A stretch of 64,000 bases of DNA from Oscillospiraceae bacterium (GTDB taxonomy: Bacteria > Bacillota > Clostridia > Oscillospirales > Oscillospiraceae). Of the stretch, positions 48,185-58,334 are shown piece by piece; the first letter of the stretch is position 1, and each line of letters begins with the position of its first letter. The stretch spans positions 1 to 64,000 of the forward strand of contig JAFPWN010000025.1 of NCBI GenBank assembly GCA_017412765.1, written 5' to 3'. Below the pieces are notes generated by a model. It had not been told where the DNA came from and searched no databases. It saw only the letters and a list, made by a program, of their open reading frames with translations. Both the position numbers and the translations under genes were made by a program.

Positions 48185-49203
48185 AAACGTCTGATTTTAA
48201 TTATGAACTGCCGGAGGAGCTTATCGCGCAGACTCCGAGCGAGAAGCGCGACGAATCGCGGCTCATGCTGCTTGATAAAACCACCGGCGAGACCGAGCAT
48301 CACAGATTCTATGAGCTTGTGGATTTTCTGAATCCCGGCGACTGCCTTGTAATGAATGATTCCCGCGTGCTTCCCGCGAGGCTTTTCGGAAACCGTCTGA
48401 CAGGCGGCGCAGTGGAGGTGCTTTTGCTAAAGGACAAGGGTGACGGAGTATGGGAGTGCCTCACGCGCCCGGGGCGAAAGACGAAGCCCGGCACAGACCT
48501 GACTTTCGGCGGCGGCGAGCTGACGGCGACTGTCGTCGGAGAAGCCGATGGCGGCAATAAGCTCCTTAAATTCCATTATGAAGGGATTTTTATCGAAATA
48601 CTCGAGCGCCTCGGAAGAATGCCGCTTCCGCCTTACATTCACGAGGAGCTTCAGGATTCCGAGAGATACCAGACGGTCTATTCAAAAGAGCTCGGCTCTG
48701 CCGCCGCGCCGACCGCCGGACTTCACTTTACGCCGGAGCTTCTGAAAAAGATAGAGGACAAGGGCGTCTCTCTCGCGTTTCTTACGCTTCACGTCGGATT
48801 GGGAACGTTCAGACCCGTCAAGGAGGACGAGATCGAAAACCACGAGATGCACTCCGAGTTCTGTCAGATAAGCGCGGAAACCGCTGAGAAGATCAACAGA
48901 ACGCGCGCATCCGGAGGCAGGATCGTCGCCGTCGGCACAACGAGCTGCCGCACGCTCGAGTCCGCCGCGCTTGAGGACGGCACCGTGCCGGAATACTCCG
49001 GCTGGACGGATATTTTCATCTATCCCGGCTATAAATTCAAGTGCGTTGACGCGCTCGTTACGAACTTCCATCTGCCGGAGAGCACGCTTATCATGCTCAT
49101 ATCCGCTCTTGCCGGCAGAGAGCACGTGCTTGCGGCGTATAACGAGGCGGTGCGTGAGCGCTATCGCTTCTTCTCATTCGGCGACGCTATGTTTATCCAC
49201 TAA
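48181..49203 (+). CDS. queA: tRNA preQ1(34) ribosyltransferase-isomerase
   Basis: 340 aa. It transfers the ribosyl part of S-adenosylmethionine to preQ1 in tRNA, forming epoxyqueuosine. Family features include [15 protein letters not shown] at the N-terminus, [40 protein letters not shown] and [11 protein letters not shown], then [16 protein letters not shown]. The TTG start overlaps the previous stop as TTGA; GGAGG lies 12 nt upstream, so coupling to the upstream gene is likely. The gene is followed after 9 nt by tgt, which performs the preceding step of queuosine synthesis, a common pairing. Confidence 0.96.
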   Translation: MKTSDFNYELPEELIAQTPSEKRDESRLMLLDKTTGETEHHRFYELVDFLNPGDCLVMNDSRVLPARLFGNRLTGGAVEVLLLKDKGDGVWECLTRPGRKTKPGTDLTFGGGELTATVVGEADGGNKLLKFHYEGIFIEILERLGRMPLPPYIHEELQDSERYQTVYSKELGSAAAPTAGLHFTPELLKKIEDKGVSLAFLTLHVGLGTFRPVKEDEIENHEMHSEFCQISAETAEKINRTRASGGRIVAVGTTSCRTLESAALEDGTVPEYSGWTDIFIYPGYKFKCVDALVTNFHLPESTLIMLISALAGREHVLAAYNEAVRERYRFFSFGDAMFIH

Positions 49204-50343
<1,140 letters not shown>

Positions 50344-50374
50344 TACACCTCCGCTCTACCGCTTAGATATAATT

Positions 50375-50399
50375 AAAGCCGGACGTTTTGTCCGGCTTT
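50375..50399. terminator. Bidirectional terminator between tgt and ArsP_2-type gene
   Basis: Perfect 10-bp stem AAAGCCGGAC (50375-50384) / GTCCGGCTTT (50390-50399) with a GTTTT loop and A/T tracts on both sides. It serves two convergent operons. Confidence 0.9.
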
Positions 50400-50402
50400 C
50401 GG

Positions 50403-51272
50403 TTAAAAGTTTATATTCAGAAGATCGAACAGCACACCGACGAGAGCGCCGGAGGCGTAGAGCGCGGCGACGATGATGAGGTTGTCGCGCGGGTGGTCTT
50501 TATTGGCTCTGAACAGCACTAAAAGTCCGACGCCGGCGCCGACCAGAAGCCCTGAGAGCATCGCTCCGGTGGTGATAACGCCCTCAATCGCAAGCTCGGT
50601 TATGACTATCGAGGCGGCGCAGTTCGGTATAAGACCGACGATCCCCGTGATCAGCGCGCCGATGACCGGACGACCGATAATGACGTTTTTCAGCGCCTCC
50701 TCTCCGATAAAATGGAGTATGGCGTTGAATGCTATCGTAAACGCAAGGATGTACAGCGCAGTTTTCAGCGTGTGGATAAGAGCCGCGTAGAAAACGCTGT
50801 GATCGTCGCATTCGCAGTGCTCGTCGGCGCACATTTCGGTGATATGTACCCTTGAATCACGCGCGAGGAAACGGCGCAGGAGCTTATCCGCAAGAAACCC
50901 GAAGATTATTCCGAAGAGGAACTTGCAGGCAAGCACCTTAATGAGCATAGGTATCGAAGCGCCCTCCGAGAGAAAGATCGGTATCATCTCGTCCGAGGTC
51001 GAGAGATAAACCGCGATAAGCGTACCGACAGTTATAAGGCGCTGGGAGTAGAGGTTAGAGGCGGAAGCCGAAAAGCCGCACTGCGGAACGATCCCGGCGG
51101 CGGCGCCGAGCACCGGACCCCACGATCCGGAGGCGCGAACGATTTTAGCCGTAATTCGGCTCGACTTGTGCTCGATGTACTCCATTATTAAAAAAGTAAT
51201 AAAAAGAAAAGGAAGCAGCTTGACGACGTCCAGAAGAGCGTCGAGCAGAACTTCATCGAAAAACTCTGACAT
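50403..51272 (-). CDS. ArsP_2-type putative metal permease
   Basis: 289-aa integral membrane protein with about eight to ten transmembrane helices in two halves. Each half has a Pro/Cys signature: GIVPQCGFSASASNLYSQRL near residue 60 and GLIPNCAASIVITELAIEG near residue 213. A His/Cys-rich loop (CADEHCECDDHS) near residue 150 separates the halves and could bind metal. This layout matches the ArsP_2 family (often annotated as putative manganese transporter or arsenic efflux protein), related to ArsP permeases. The substrate is not established. GGAGG lies just before ATG 51272. It is divergent from recG. Confidence 0.82.
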   Translation of the reverse strand: MSEFFDEVLLDALLDVVKLLPFLFITFLIMEYIEHKSSRITAKIVRASGSWGPVLGAAAGIVPQCGFSASASNLYSQRLITVGTLIAVYLSTSDEMIPIFLSEGASIPMLIKVLACKFLFGIIFGFLADKLLRRFLARDSRVHITEMCADEHCECDDHSVFYAALIHTLKTALYILAFTIAFNAILHFIGEEALKNVIIGRPVIGALITGIVGLIPNCAASIVITELAIEGVITTGAMLSGLLVGAGVGLLVLFRANKDHPRDNLIIVAALYASGALVGVLFDLLNINF

Positions 51273-51340
51273 AATTCCTCCGAATAATGTAAAATCGTCT
51301 TATATTATCATAATCAGATCAAATTTGCAAGGAGTTTTCT

Positions 51341-53398
51341 ATGACACCTCTTGACACCGACGTCAGGTCGATAAAGGGAATAGGCGAGGAGAGAGCTAGG
51401 GCTCTCGAAAAGCTCGGCATAACCACGCTGTCCGAGCTTGTATCGGACTTTCCGCGCGCCTATGGCGACCGCAGCGTTATAAAAGATATCGACGAGCTTA
51501 TCGTCGGTGAGAGCGTGTGCGTGATCGGAACAGTTGCGACCGCGCCGACTCTGAGCCATATCCGCAGCGGACTTGATCTTGTGAAGCTCAGAGTCGTTGA
51601 CGCGAGAGGCACTATGAACGTCACCTTTTTCAATCAGAGCTACGTCCGAAATCAGCTTCACCCCGGCGAGAGCTACGTTTTCTATGGCAGAGTCGGCGGA
51701 AAGATAGGTCAGCCGGAGATGACCAATCCGATATTCGAGCCGGAGGAGAGCGCGAGAGTGCGTACCGGGCAGATAGTGCCGGTTTATCGCCTGACCGCGG
51801 GGCTAAGCCAGAATATGATGATCTCTGCCGTCAGGCAGGGGCTGCGCGCCTGCGGCGACGTTCTGCCGGATCCGCTGCCAGGTGACGTAAAGCGCAGGTA
51901 TCAGCTCGCTCAGTCGCGCTTTGCCTATGAGAATATCCACTTTCCGCAGAGCTATGAGGCGCTGGAGATCGCGCGGAACAGACTGATTTTCGAGGAGTTT
52001 TTCGTATTATCGTGCGCTCTTGAGCGATTCAGAGCGAAGAAAACGCAAAAAACGGGCTTTCCGGTTACTCCGGCAAGCCTTGAAAAATTCAAGGCGGCGC
52101 TGCCCTTTACGCTCACGGGAGCCCAGGAGAGGGCGATAAGCGATATATATTCCGATATGGCGAAGCCGTCTCCGATGTCGAGGCTCGTTCAGGGCGACGT
52201 AGGAAGCGGCAAAACCGCTGTCGCAGCCGCCGCTTGCTGGAACGCCGTTTCCGGCGGCTATCAGGCGGCTTTCATGGCGCCGACGGAGATTCTCGCAGAG
52301 CAGCACTATGAAACTCTCGGAAAGATGCTCAGTCCCCTCGGAGTCCGAACAGTTCTTCTCACCGGCGGGATCGGCGCGAAAGCGCGGCGAGAGGCGCTAA
52401 AAGCGATAGAGAGCGGGGAGGCGCAGCTTATTATCGGCACTCACGCGCTTATTTCCGGCGACGTGCAGTACAGCCGCCTCGGGCTTGTTGTTGCAGACGA
52501 GCAGCACCGCTTCGGCGTTACTCAGCGCGCCGCGCTCACGGAGAAGGGCGAGAGCCCGCACGTTCTCGTTATGTCTGCGACTCCGATCCCGAGAACTCTC
52601 GCGCTGATCGTCTACGGCGACCTCGACGTTTCCGTTCTGAACGAGCTTCCTCCCGGCAGGCAGAAGGTCGATACATTCGCCGTCAACGAGTCCATGCGAA
52701 AGAGGATAAACGCTTTCATATCAAAGCAGATAGACTCCGGCAGGCAGGTGTTTATCGTCTGTCCCGCTGTCGAGGAGAACACCGAGGAGCACACTGACGA
52801 GCTTAAGAACGTCAAGGCTTATACAAAAGAGCTCAGGAGCGTTTTCCCCCGGTACAATATCGGTCTTATCCACGGTAAGATGAAGCCGAAGGATAAAAAC
52901 GAGATCATGACCGCGTTTGCCTCCGGGGAAGTAAATATCCTCGTTGCGACTACCGTCGTCGAGGTTGGCGTTGACGTGCCGAACGCAACGCTGATGATCG
53001 TCGAAAACGCCGACAGATTCGGTCTCAGCCAACTGCATCAGCTCAGAGGCAGAGTCGGGCGAGGCAGCGAGAAGAGCTACTGCGTTCTCTTCAACAGCTC
53101 TGACAGCGATTCCGCACGCGAGCGGCTTAAGGCTATGTGCGACACGAACGACGGCTTCAGGATCGCGGAGGAGGATCTCAGAATGCGCGGCCCCGGCGAT
53201 TTCTTCGGCTCGCGCCAGCACGGACTGCCCGAGATGCAGATCGCGTCCTTTGCGACCGATATGGAGCTGCTCAAAAAAGCTCAGAGTGCGGCGAAGGATA
53301 CCATGAGCGGTGACCCGGAGCTCTCTGAGCCTGAACACAGCGAGCTTAAAAAGGCGGTACTCCGTCTTATTGAGAAAAATGAGGGCACTCTGAACTAA
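51341..53398 (+). CDS. recG: ATP-dependent DNA helicase RecG
   Basis: 685-aa superfamily 2 helicase that regresses stalled replication forks and processes Holliday junctions. The N-terminal wedge domain (about 1-200) starts with IKGIGEERARALEKLGI and includes an OB fold. Helicase motifs follow: Walker A GDVGSGKTAV, DEQHRFGV (motif II), SATPIPRTL (motif III), VEVGVDVPNATLM and QLRGRVGRG (motif VI). AAGGAG lies before ATG 51341. The gene is alone in its direction. Its stop codon lies inside the left end of the 165-bp inverted repeat, which may also serve as its terminator. Confidence 0.97.
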   Translation: MTPLDTDVRSIKGIGEERARALEKLGITTLSELVSDFPRAYGDRSVIKDIDELIVGESVCVIGTVATAPTLSHIRSGLDLVKLRVVDARGTMNVTFFNQSYVRNQLHPGESYVFYGRVGGKIGQPEMTNPIFEPEESARVRTGQIVPVYRLTAGLSQNMMISAVRQGLRACGDVLPDPLPGDVKRRYQLAQSRFAYENIHFPQSYEALEIARNRLIFEEFFVLSCALERFRAKKTQKTGFPVTPASLEKFKAALPFTLTGAQERAISDIYSDMAKPSPMSRLVQGDVGSGKTAVAAAACWNAVSGGYQAAFMAPTEILAEQHYETLGKMLSPLGVRTVLLTGGIGAKARREALKAIESGEAQLIIGTHALISGDVQYSRLGLVVADEQHRFGVTQRAALTEKGESPHVLVMSATPIPRTLALIVYGDLDVSVLNELPPGRQKVDTFAVNESMRKRINAFISKQIDSGRQVFIVCPAVEENTEEHTDELKNVKAYTKELRSVFPRYNIGLIHGKMKPKDKNEIMTAFASGEVNILVATTVVEVGVDVPNATLMIVENADRFGLSQLHQLRGRVGRGSEKSYCVLFNSSDSDSARERLKAMCDTNDGFRIAEEDLRMRGPGDFFGSRQHGLPEMQIASFATDMELLKKAQSAAKDTMSGDPELSEPEHSELKKAVLRLIEKNEGTLN

Positions 53399-53560
53399 TA
53401 CTAACACCTAATCAAAATCTTCAATTCGCGCTTGCCCTTTTCGCATCATACTTCGTTATCCGGCTTGATAATACACAAAGTATTGTCTGCACCGGACGCC
53501 TTGTATGACGCAAAAAATGCTGCGCGCTCGGTTAAAGCTTTTAATCAGGGATTAGTATAA
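53396..53560. repeat. MITE-like 165-bp inverted repeat
   Basis: The left end TAATACTAACACCTAATCAA and the inverse of the right end (TTATACTAATCCCTGATTAA) align with few differences, and the similarity continues inward through CGCGC, the TTTTCGCATCATAC/TTTTTGCGTCATAC pair and TCCGG. The centre has AATAC-ACAAA-GTATT as a terminal loop. The whole segment can fold into one imperfect stem of about 70 bp. It encodes nothing and overlaps the recG stop codon. This fits a miniature inverted-repeat element or a dispersed repeat; a second copy is not present in the window. Confidence 0.6.
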
Positions 53561-53604
53561 ATCCGCGCACCCACGCATACATTCAGTGTGTGGGGGTGCT
53601 TATC

Positions 53605-55173
53605 TTGCGTGGCAAGGGCTTGCTTTTCAATACCGCGGCGCTGACAGCTTCAAGTCTCATCCTGCGGCTCATAGGTCTCGGCTTTCAGATTTTTCTCGCC
53701 AACACCCTCGGAAAGGAGGGCATCGGGCTTTTTCACCTCGTTCTGAGCGTTACGGGCTTTGCTGAAACGCTCGCGATTTCCGGTGTGCGGTTCAGCACTA
53801 CGCGGCTTGTTTCCGAGGAGCTCGGAAAAAACAATACCTCGCAGATACGTCCGCTCATGCGAAGATGCCTCGGCTATGCGGCGGTGTGCGGCGCTTTGTC
53901 GCTTGCGTTTATGCTTTTTGCCGCCGAGCCGATAGGCGATCGACTTATCGGAGACGCGAGAACTGTCGCAAGCCTCAGGCTTCTCGGACTCGGTCTGCCG
54001 CTCGTTTCGCTGACCGCCTGCCTTTCCGGGTATTTTCTCGGAGCGGGCAGACCGCTGAAAGGCGCTGCCGGCGCACTGATCGACGTGGTTACGGAAATAA
54101 TAGCCACCGCGATACTGCTCTCGATATTCCGCGGAGCGGCGCGGGAGGAAACGGTCGCGCTCGTTATTCTCGCGGGTCTTATTGCAAACGCCGCTTCACT
54201 CGCGTTTCTCTTTATTCTGTATAGGCGCGATTCGGCAAAAAATAAGGACGGCGCGAGCGATTCAAAGGAGCTTCTGCCGAGGCTTCTTCATATTTCCATA
54301 CCGCTTGCGCTTGCCGCGTATTGCAGAACCGCGCTTTCGTCGCTTCAGAACGCGCTCATACCGCGCTTTCTCAGCTCCTCCGGCATCACTGCCGAGGATT
54401 CTCTCTCGTCCTACGGCGCCATAAACGGAATGGCTTTTCCGATCCTGACCTTTCCGTCGGTCGTCTTTGCGGCTGTGTCGGAGCTTATAGTGCCCCTGCT
54501 GACAGAAAAGCAGGTGAGAGGCGACGAGAGCGATATTTCCCGAACGGCAAATTTGCTGCTTCGCTTCTGCCTTATTTTCTCCGTCGCCGTTGCGGGCTTT
54601 TTGTGGACCGCAGGAGGCAAGCTCGGAGAGCTTTTCTATAATGACTCCGGCGTCGGATATTACATTCGGCTTTTCGCGCTTCTCATGCCCGTAATGTATA
54701 TGGATCACGTTACCGACGGTATGCTCCGCGGACTCGGAGAGCATCTGTATTCAATGAGGCTGAATATCGTCGATTCAATCATAAGTATAACTCTCCTGTG
54801 GTTCCTGGTGCCGCGATTTGCCGTTAGGGGCTACGTTATAGTCCTTTACGTATCCGAGATATTCAATTTCACCTTCAGCCTTCTGCGGCTTACGCGAAAG
54901 GCGAAGCTTGAGAGAATGCTTGTCACCGCGCTCTCCTCGATAACTGCCGCTGTCGGCGGCGCTGCGATAACCTCGGTCTTTGCAAAAGCGCTGAGTATCG
55001 GACTGATTGCGGAGTTTATCGTTTTTTGCGCGTCATATCTCGCCGTTTCCGTTCTGCTCGGGTCATTTACCTACAGTGAGATTACGTTATTTAAGAAAAA
55101 GCTGAATTTCCGGAATAATAGCTCCTTTTTCGGTTATATTAAACGCGAACTCAAAAAGGAGGAATTCAAATGA
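53605..55173 (+). CDS. SpoVB/MurJ-like lipid flippase
   Basis: 522-aa membrane protein with about fourteen transmembrane helices, of the MOP superfamily polysaccharide exporters. The N-terminal LRLIGLGFQIFLANTLGKEG is typical of the stage V sporulation protein B and related lipid-linked precursor flippases; inner features include SGVRFSTTRLV and GYFLGAGRPLKG. It probably moves lipid-linked cell wall or spore cortex precursors across the membrane. TTG 53605 is chosen because GGGGGTG lies 6 nt upstream; an in-frame GTG at 53590 lies within a hairpin (CACCCAC/GTGGGGGTG). The last 4 nt overlap the next gene as ATGA, which couples the two. Confidence 0.88.
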   Translation: MRGKGLLFNTAALTASSLILRLIGLGFQIFLANTLGKEGIGLFHLVLSVTGFAETLAISGVRFSTTRLVSEELGKNNTSQIRPLMRRCLGYAAVCGALSLAFMLFAAEPIGDRLIGDARTVASLRLLGLGLPLVSLTACLSGYFLGAGRPLKGAAGALIDVVTEIIATAILLSIFRGAAREETVALVILAGLIANAASLAFLFILYRRDSAKNKDGASDSKELLPRLLHISIPLALAAYCRTALSSLQNALIPRFLSSSGITAEDSLSSYGAINGMAFPILTFPSVVFAAVSELIVPLLTEKQVRGDESDISRTANLLLRFCLIFSVAVAGFLWTAGGKLGELFYNDSGVGYYIRLFALLMPVMYMDHVTDGMLRGLGEHLYSMRLNIVDSIISITLLWFLVPRFAVRGYVIVLYVSEIFNFTFSLLRLTRKAKLERMLVTALSSITAAVGGAAITSVFAKALSIGLIAEFIVFCASYLAVSVLLGSFTYSEITLFKKKLNFRNNSSFFGYIKRELKKEEFK

Positions 55174-55382
55174 TTATCGACAGAATTGCGCTTTTGCTCA
55201 CTATAATCGGCGGAGTCAACTGGGGTCTTGTCGGAGTTTTCAAATTTGACCTTGTTGCATATATCTTCGGCGGACAGACCGCTATCGGAGCAAGGATCGT
55301 CTATACTCTCGTTGCTCTCGCCGCGCTCTGGTGCATTTCTCTGCTGTTCCGCGACAGAGATTACGAGCCTCAGCACGCGTAA
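55170..55382 (+). CDS. DUF378 membrane protein
   Basis: 70-aa protein with two transmembrane helices and the DUF378 signature: MIIDRIALLLTIIGGVNWGL near the N-terminus, followed by FKFDLVAYIFG and a second helix (YTLVALAALWCISLLF). The function of this small family is unknown. ATGA overlap with the SpoVB-like gene and AAGGAGG shortly upstream show co-translation, so a role in the same envelope process is possible but not proven. A terminator follows 17 nt after its stop. Confidence 0.9.
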   Translation: MIIDRIALLLTIIGGVNWGLVGVFKFDLVAYIFGGQTAIGARIVYTLVALAALWCISLLFRDRDYEPQHA

Positions 55383-55399
55383 TATCACAGAGAAGATCA

Positions 55400-55424
55400 A
55401 ACACCGGGTTTCCGGTGTTTTTTC
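55400..55424 (+). terminator. Terminator of the SpoVB-like/DUF378 operon
   Basis: AACACCGG (55400-55407) and CCGGTGTT (55412-55419) with a GTTT loop, then six T residues. The -35 box of the next operon starts right behind it. Confidence 0.88.
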
Positions 55425-55453
55425 TTGCTTTTTTATCGCGGATGCAATATAAT
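55425..55453 (+). promoter_or_regulatory. Promoter of the NAGPA-to-ispE gene run
   Basis: TTGCTT (55425-55430), a 17-nt spacer and TATAAT (55448-55453), 33 nt before the ATG of the NAGPA-domain gene. The six genes that follow are close or overlapping and have no terminator before 60635. Confidence 0.75.
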
Positions 55454-55486
55454 ATAAATTTAGAGTATAGAAAGACAGAGGTACTT

Positions 55487-56506
55487 ATGAATACCAAAAG
55501 AATAGGAAGAGTCGTGGGGAGAGTTCTCATTTTTCTTCTCGTCACCGTTCTTTTACTGCTTATCGCAATTCTCGGGGTTCTGTGGGTAGTGCTGAGAGGC
55601 CCGTCTGTTACAGCGCAGGAGCTTCTGACCCGCTCGCTGAAAGAGACGAGCGCGATCTATTGGATACCTGAGCTGTATCTGACCGACGAGAGAATAGCCG
55701 AGATAATGGACGATACCGAGGACTCGTTTACCGAGGATGTATCGACCGACTCCTCGCTCGTTACGATCACAGCCTCAAGAAGAGAGCAGGCTGCTGCCGA
55801 TTCGCCGGCTGATAACGAAGAAACCGAGGATATCGAGGTCGTTCGCATAAAGGGCGCAAGCTACAGCGGGGTTATGCTCGTAGTCAAAGACCCCGGGCGC
55901 GTGATAATCGGCACGCCCGACACCTTCGGCGGCTACGGTCTTACGCTTGAAAAAATGCTCACGAAATACGACGCGATCGGCGGAATAAACGGCGGCAGCT
56001 TCAAGGACGAGAACGGAACGGGACACGGCGGAACGCCTGAGGGTATAGTCATAACCGATGGCAACCTCGTCTGGGACGACGGAACTACCACGACCGTCAT
56101 CGGCATCGACGGCGACGGAGTTCTCCACGTCGGAAAAATGACCGGGAAAAAGGCTCTCGAGCGCAATCTCAAATGGGCGTGCTCCTTTGGTCCCGCGCTC
56201 ATCGTCAACGGCGAGGCGCAGACGACAAGGGAAATCACGACTTCGGGCGTCAACCCGCGAACAGCTATCGGTCAGCGCGCTGACGGCGCGATACTGCTTC
56301 TTTGTATAGAGGGCAGGCAGATATCCTCGCTCGGCGCGACCTATGAGGATCTTATCAGCATTTTCCTCGAGCACGGTGCTGTCAATGCCGCAAACCTCGA
56401 CGGAGGATCTTCGACAAAGATGATATATGACGGCGAGGAAATGATCATTAACTCCTCCGTCATCGGCTCCAGGCCGCTTCCGACCTGCTTTCTTGTAACG
56501 AGGTGA
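55487..56506 (+). CDS. Membrane-anchored phosphodiester glycosidase-domain protein
   Basis: 339 aa with one N-terminal transmembrane segment (about 10-32) and an extracytoplasmic NAGPA-type domain (phosphodiester glycosidase family). Signatures are AIGGINGGSF, GGTPEGIVI, VNPRTAIGQRADGAILLLCI and NAANLDGGSSTKM. Bacterial members are thought to cleave phosphodiester-linked sugars in the envelope; the substrate is unknown. The linker (about 70-115) is acidic. ATG 55487 follows AGAGGT; the longer open frame to 55331 overlaps the upstream operon and its terminator and is not used. The next gene begins 4 nt downstream. Confidence 0.87.
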   Translation: MNTKRIGRVVGRVLIFLLVTVLLLLIAILGVLWVVLRGPSVTAQELLTRSLKETSAIYWIPELYLTDERIAEIMDDTEDSFTEDVSTDSSLVTITASRREQAAADSPADNEETEDIEVVRIKGASYSGVMLVVKDPGRVIIGTPDTFGGYGLTLEKMLTKYDAIGGINGGSFKDENGTGHGGTPEGIVITDGNLVWDDGTTTTVIGIDGDGVLHVGKMTGKKALERNLKWACSFGPALIVNGEAQTTREITTSGVNPRTAIGQRADGAILLLCIEGRQISSLGATYEDLISIFLEHGAVNAANLDGGSSTKMIYDGEEMIINSSVIGSRPLPTCFLVTR

Positions 56507-56510
56507 GAAG

Positions 56511-57833
56511 ATGGCTTATATAGGAAAACACGTTAAAAACGCGCCGGAAAAGGCTAAAAAAAGCCGATTCGGCATCTGGATGGTACTCTATTCCGCGGTT
56601 TTTCTTGCGATCACTGCGGCACTTCTCGGCGTGCTGTGGCACAGGCTTGACGTTTTTGAGGCTTCAAGACCCGACACCGCCTTTGCCGAGTGGATGGCTG
56701 TGAACAAGGGCGGGATCAGAGAAAAAATGGAGTCTATGGGTATTGAGAAAAGCTTTCTCGATACGCTCGACTTTGATAACGTCACCTACTATAAAAAGCT
56801 CGACGAGTACACCGAGCAGTCGCCAGCATACGGCATCCGCCTCGGAAAGAGGACTTATCTAACCGCCTTTCTCGCGCCGGACGAGGCGCTCGACTACGAT
56901 TCAAACACCTGGAAGGTGTCGGAGCTTAAGGTTATCCCGAGCGAGCTGTGCGTCTATATACCGGACGACGCTGCGCTCTATATCTCCAGCGTCAGCGCCG
57001 ATGCGAAGTACGCTGCTGAAAAGAACGCGCAGAGCATACAGCTCTCTGTGCTTGAATCGGCCAGAGCCGATATTCTCGGACTGAAAAAATACGCGCTCAC
57101 CGATGTGTACGGTATGGAGAACGTAAAGGTCTTATCCGCAAACGGCGAGGAGCTTTCGCCGAGCGTAGTTTCCGGCGAGTCCTATTACTTCGCGCCAGTA
57201 GAATCGGATTATAAGATAGTCGCTCCGGGCGAATTTGCAGTCTACGTCAACGACATCAGGCTCGACGACGGCAACTCCGAGATCCTGAGTGAAAAGCTCG
57301 AGGACTTCGAGGGCGTCGAGGATATGATACCGTACGTTCCCGTAGTCAACACATACACTGTGCGCGGACTTATCGCGGAGCCTTATATAAGAGCCGAGTC
57401 CTACGACGGCTCTGTCCCGGAGCCGGTTTCCGATGAAAACGGGTTAACGGTCTACGAGCTTGCTGAGGACGCCGCGTTCAAGGCTGACGTATCTCAGCGC
57501 ATAACCGACGCGTTCAGGGCTTACGTCAATTTCAGCGGCAACAAGAACAAGGACTTCCAGACTAATCTTAACAACTATCTCAAGTTCCTCGTTCCGAATT
57601 CAGAGGCAGCAAGGCGCGCAAAGAGCGCAGGTTCTTCGCTTCTCTGGGTAAACGGCCGCGATACGACGCTCGGCTCGAGCGAGATAGCGTCGGTAATACG
57701 CTACGGTGCGGATATGTTCACCGCCGAAATGAAGTTTACTATCAAAACAGCGCCTGAGACCGACCACTCTGTTCTGTTTTTATTTGTAAGATATGAGGAC
57801 AGCTGGAGAATAGTCAGAGTTCTGAATAACTAA
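56511..57833 (+). CDS. Single-pass membrane protein of unknown function
   Basis: 440-aa protein with a basic cytoplasmic head (residues 1-20), one transmembrane helix (about 22-44) and a long extracytoplasmic part. The last 120 residues (ITDAFRAYVNFSGNKNKDF, then a stretch ending SVLFLFVRYEDSWRIVRVL) look like an NTF2-like fold in secondary structure, but I do not recognise a named family. The middle region repeats a beta pattern with YVNDIRLDDG and VVNTYTVRGLIAEP. GAGGTGAGAAG precedes ATG 56511, and the gene lies between the NAGPA protein and a Lrp regulator in one transcript. A role at the cell envelope is inferred from topology and neighbours. Confidence 0.75.
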   Translation: MAYIGKHVKNAPEKAKKSRFGIWMVLYSAVFLAITAALLGVLWHRLDVFEASRPDTAFAEWMAVNKGGIREKMESMGIEKSFLDTLDFDNVTYYKKLDEYTEQSPAYGIRLGKRTYLTAFLAPDEALDYDSNTWKVSELKVIPSELCVYIPDDAALYISSVSADAKYAAEKNAQSIQLSVLESARADILGLKKYALTDVYGMENVKVLSANGEELSPSVVSGESYYFAPVESDYKIVAPGEFAVYVNDIRLDDGNSEILSEKLEDFEGVEDMIPYVPVVNTYTVRGLIAEPYIRAESYDGSVPEPVSDENGLTVYELAEDAAFKADVSQRITDAFRAYVNFSGNKNKDFQTNLNNYLKFLVPNSEAARRAKSAGSSLLWVNGRDTTLGSSEIASVIRYGADMFTAEMKFTIKTAPETDHSVLFLFVRYEDSWRIVRVLNN

Positions 57834-57854
57834 TAACCCAAGGGAGGAATTATT

Positions 57855-58334
57855 ATGACTTCTATTTTAAAGCTTCTTGAAGAGGACGCGCGCTACACGG
57901 CAAAAGAGCTTGCCGATATGACCGGAAAAAGCGAAGCCGAGGTCAGGGAGATAGTAGAAAAGCTCGAAAAGGATCACGTCATAAACGGCTACACCGCGCT
58001 TATCGACTGGGACCGCACTGACGTTGAGACCGTTACGGCGTTTATCGAGGTCAAGATCACCCCGCAGCGCGACGACGGATTTGACCGCATCGCGGAGAGA
58101 ATCTATCAGTACGACGAGGTCGAGAGCCTGTATCTGATGAGCGGCGCTTTTGACTTTGCCGTTATCGTAGAGGGCAGAACGCTGAAGGAGGTCAGCCAGT
58201 TCGTGTCACTGAAGCTCGCGCCAATCGAGGGCGTTATCTCGACGGCGACTCACTTTATCATGAAGCGCTATAAGGATAACCACATCATGTTCAAGTCCGA
58301 AACCGAGCAGGAGGAGAGGGTGCTCTTCGTATGA
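57855..58334 (+). CDS. Lrp/AsnC family transcriptional regulator
   Basis: 159 aa. An N-terminal winged helix-turn-helix (residues 1-50; ILKLLEEDARYTAKELADMT, EAEVREIVEKLEKD, VINGYTALIDW) is followed by a RAM/AsnC ligand-binding domain (about 65-140; VTAFIEVKITPQ, VESLYLMSGAFDFAVIVEG). Such proteins form dimers and octamers and usually sense amino acids. AAGGGAGGAATT lies before ATG 57855. Its last 4 nt overlap the aminotransferase gene, so it very likely senses an amino acid handled by that enzyme and may control this operon. Confidence 0.93.
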   Translation: MTSILKLLEEDARYTAKELADMTGKSEAEVREIVEKLEKDHVINGYTALIDWDRTDVETVTAFIEVKITPQRDDGFDRIAERIYQYDEVESLYLMSGAFDFAVIVEGRTLKEVSQFVSLKLAPIEGVISTATHFIMKRYKDNHIMFKSETEQEERVLFV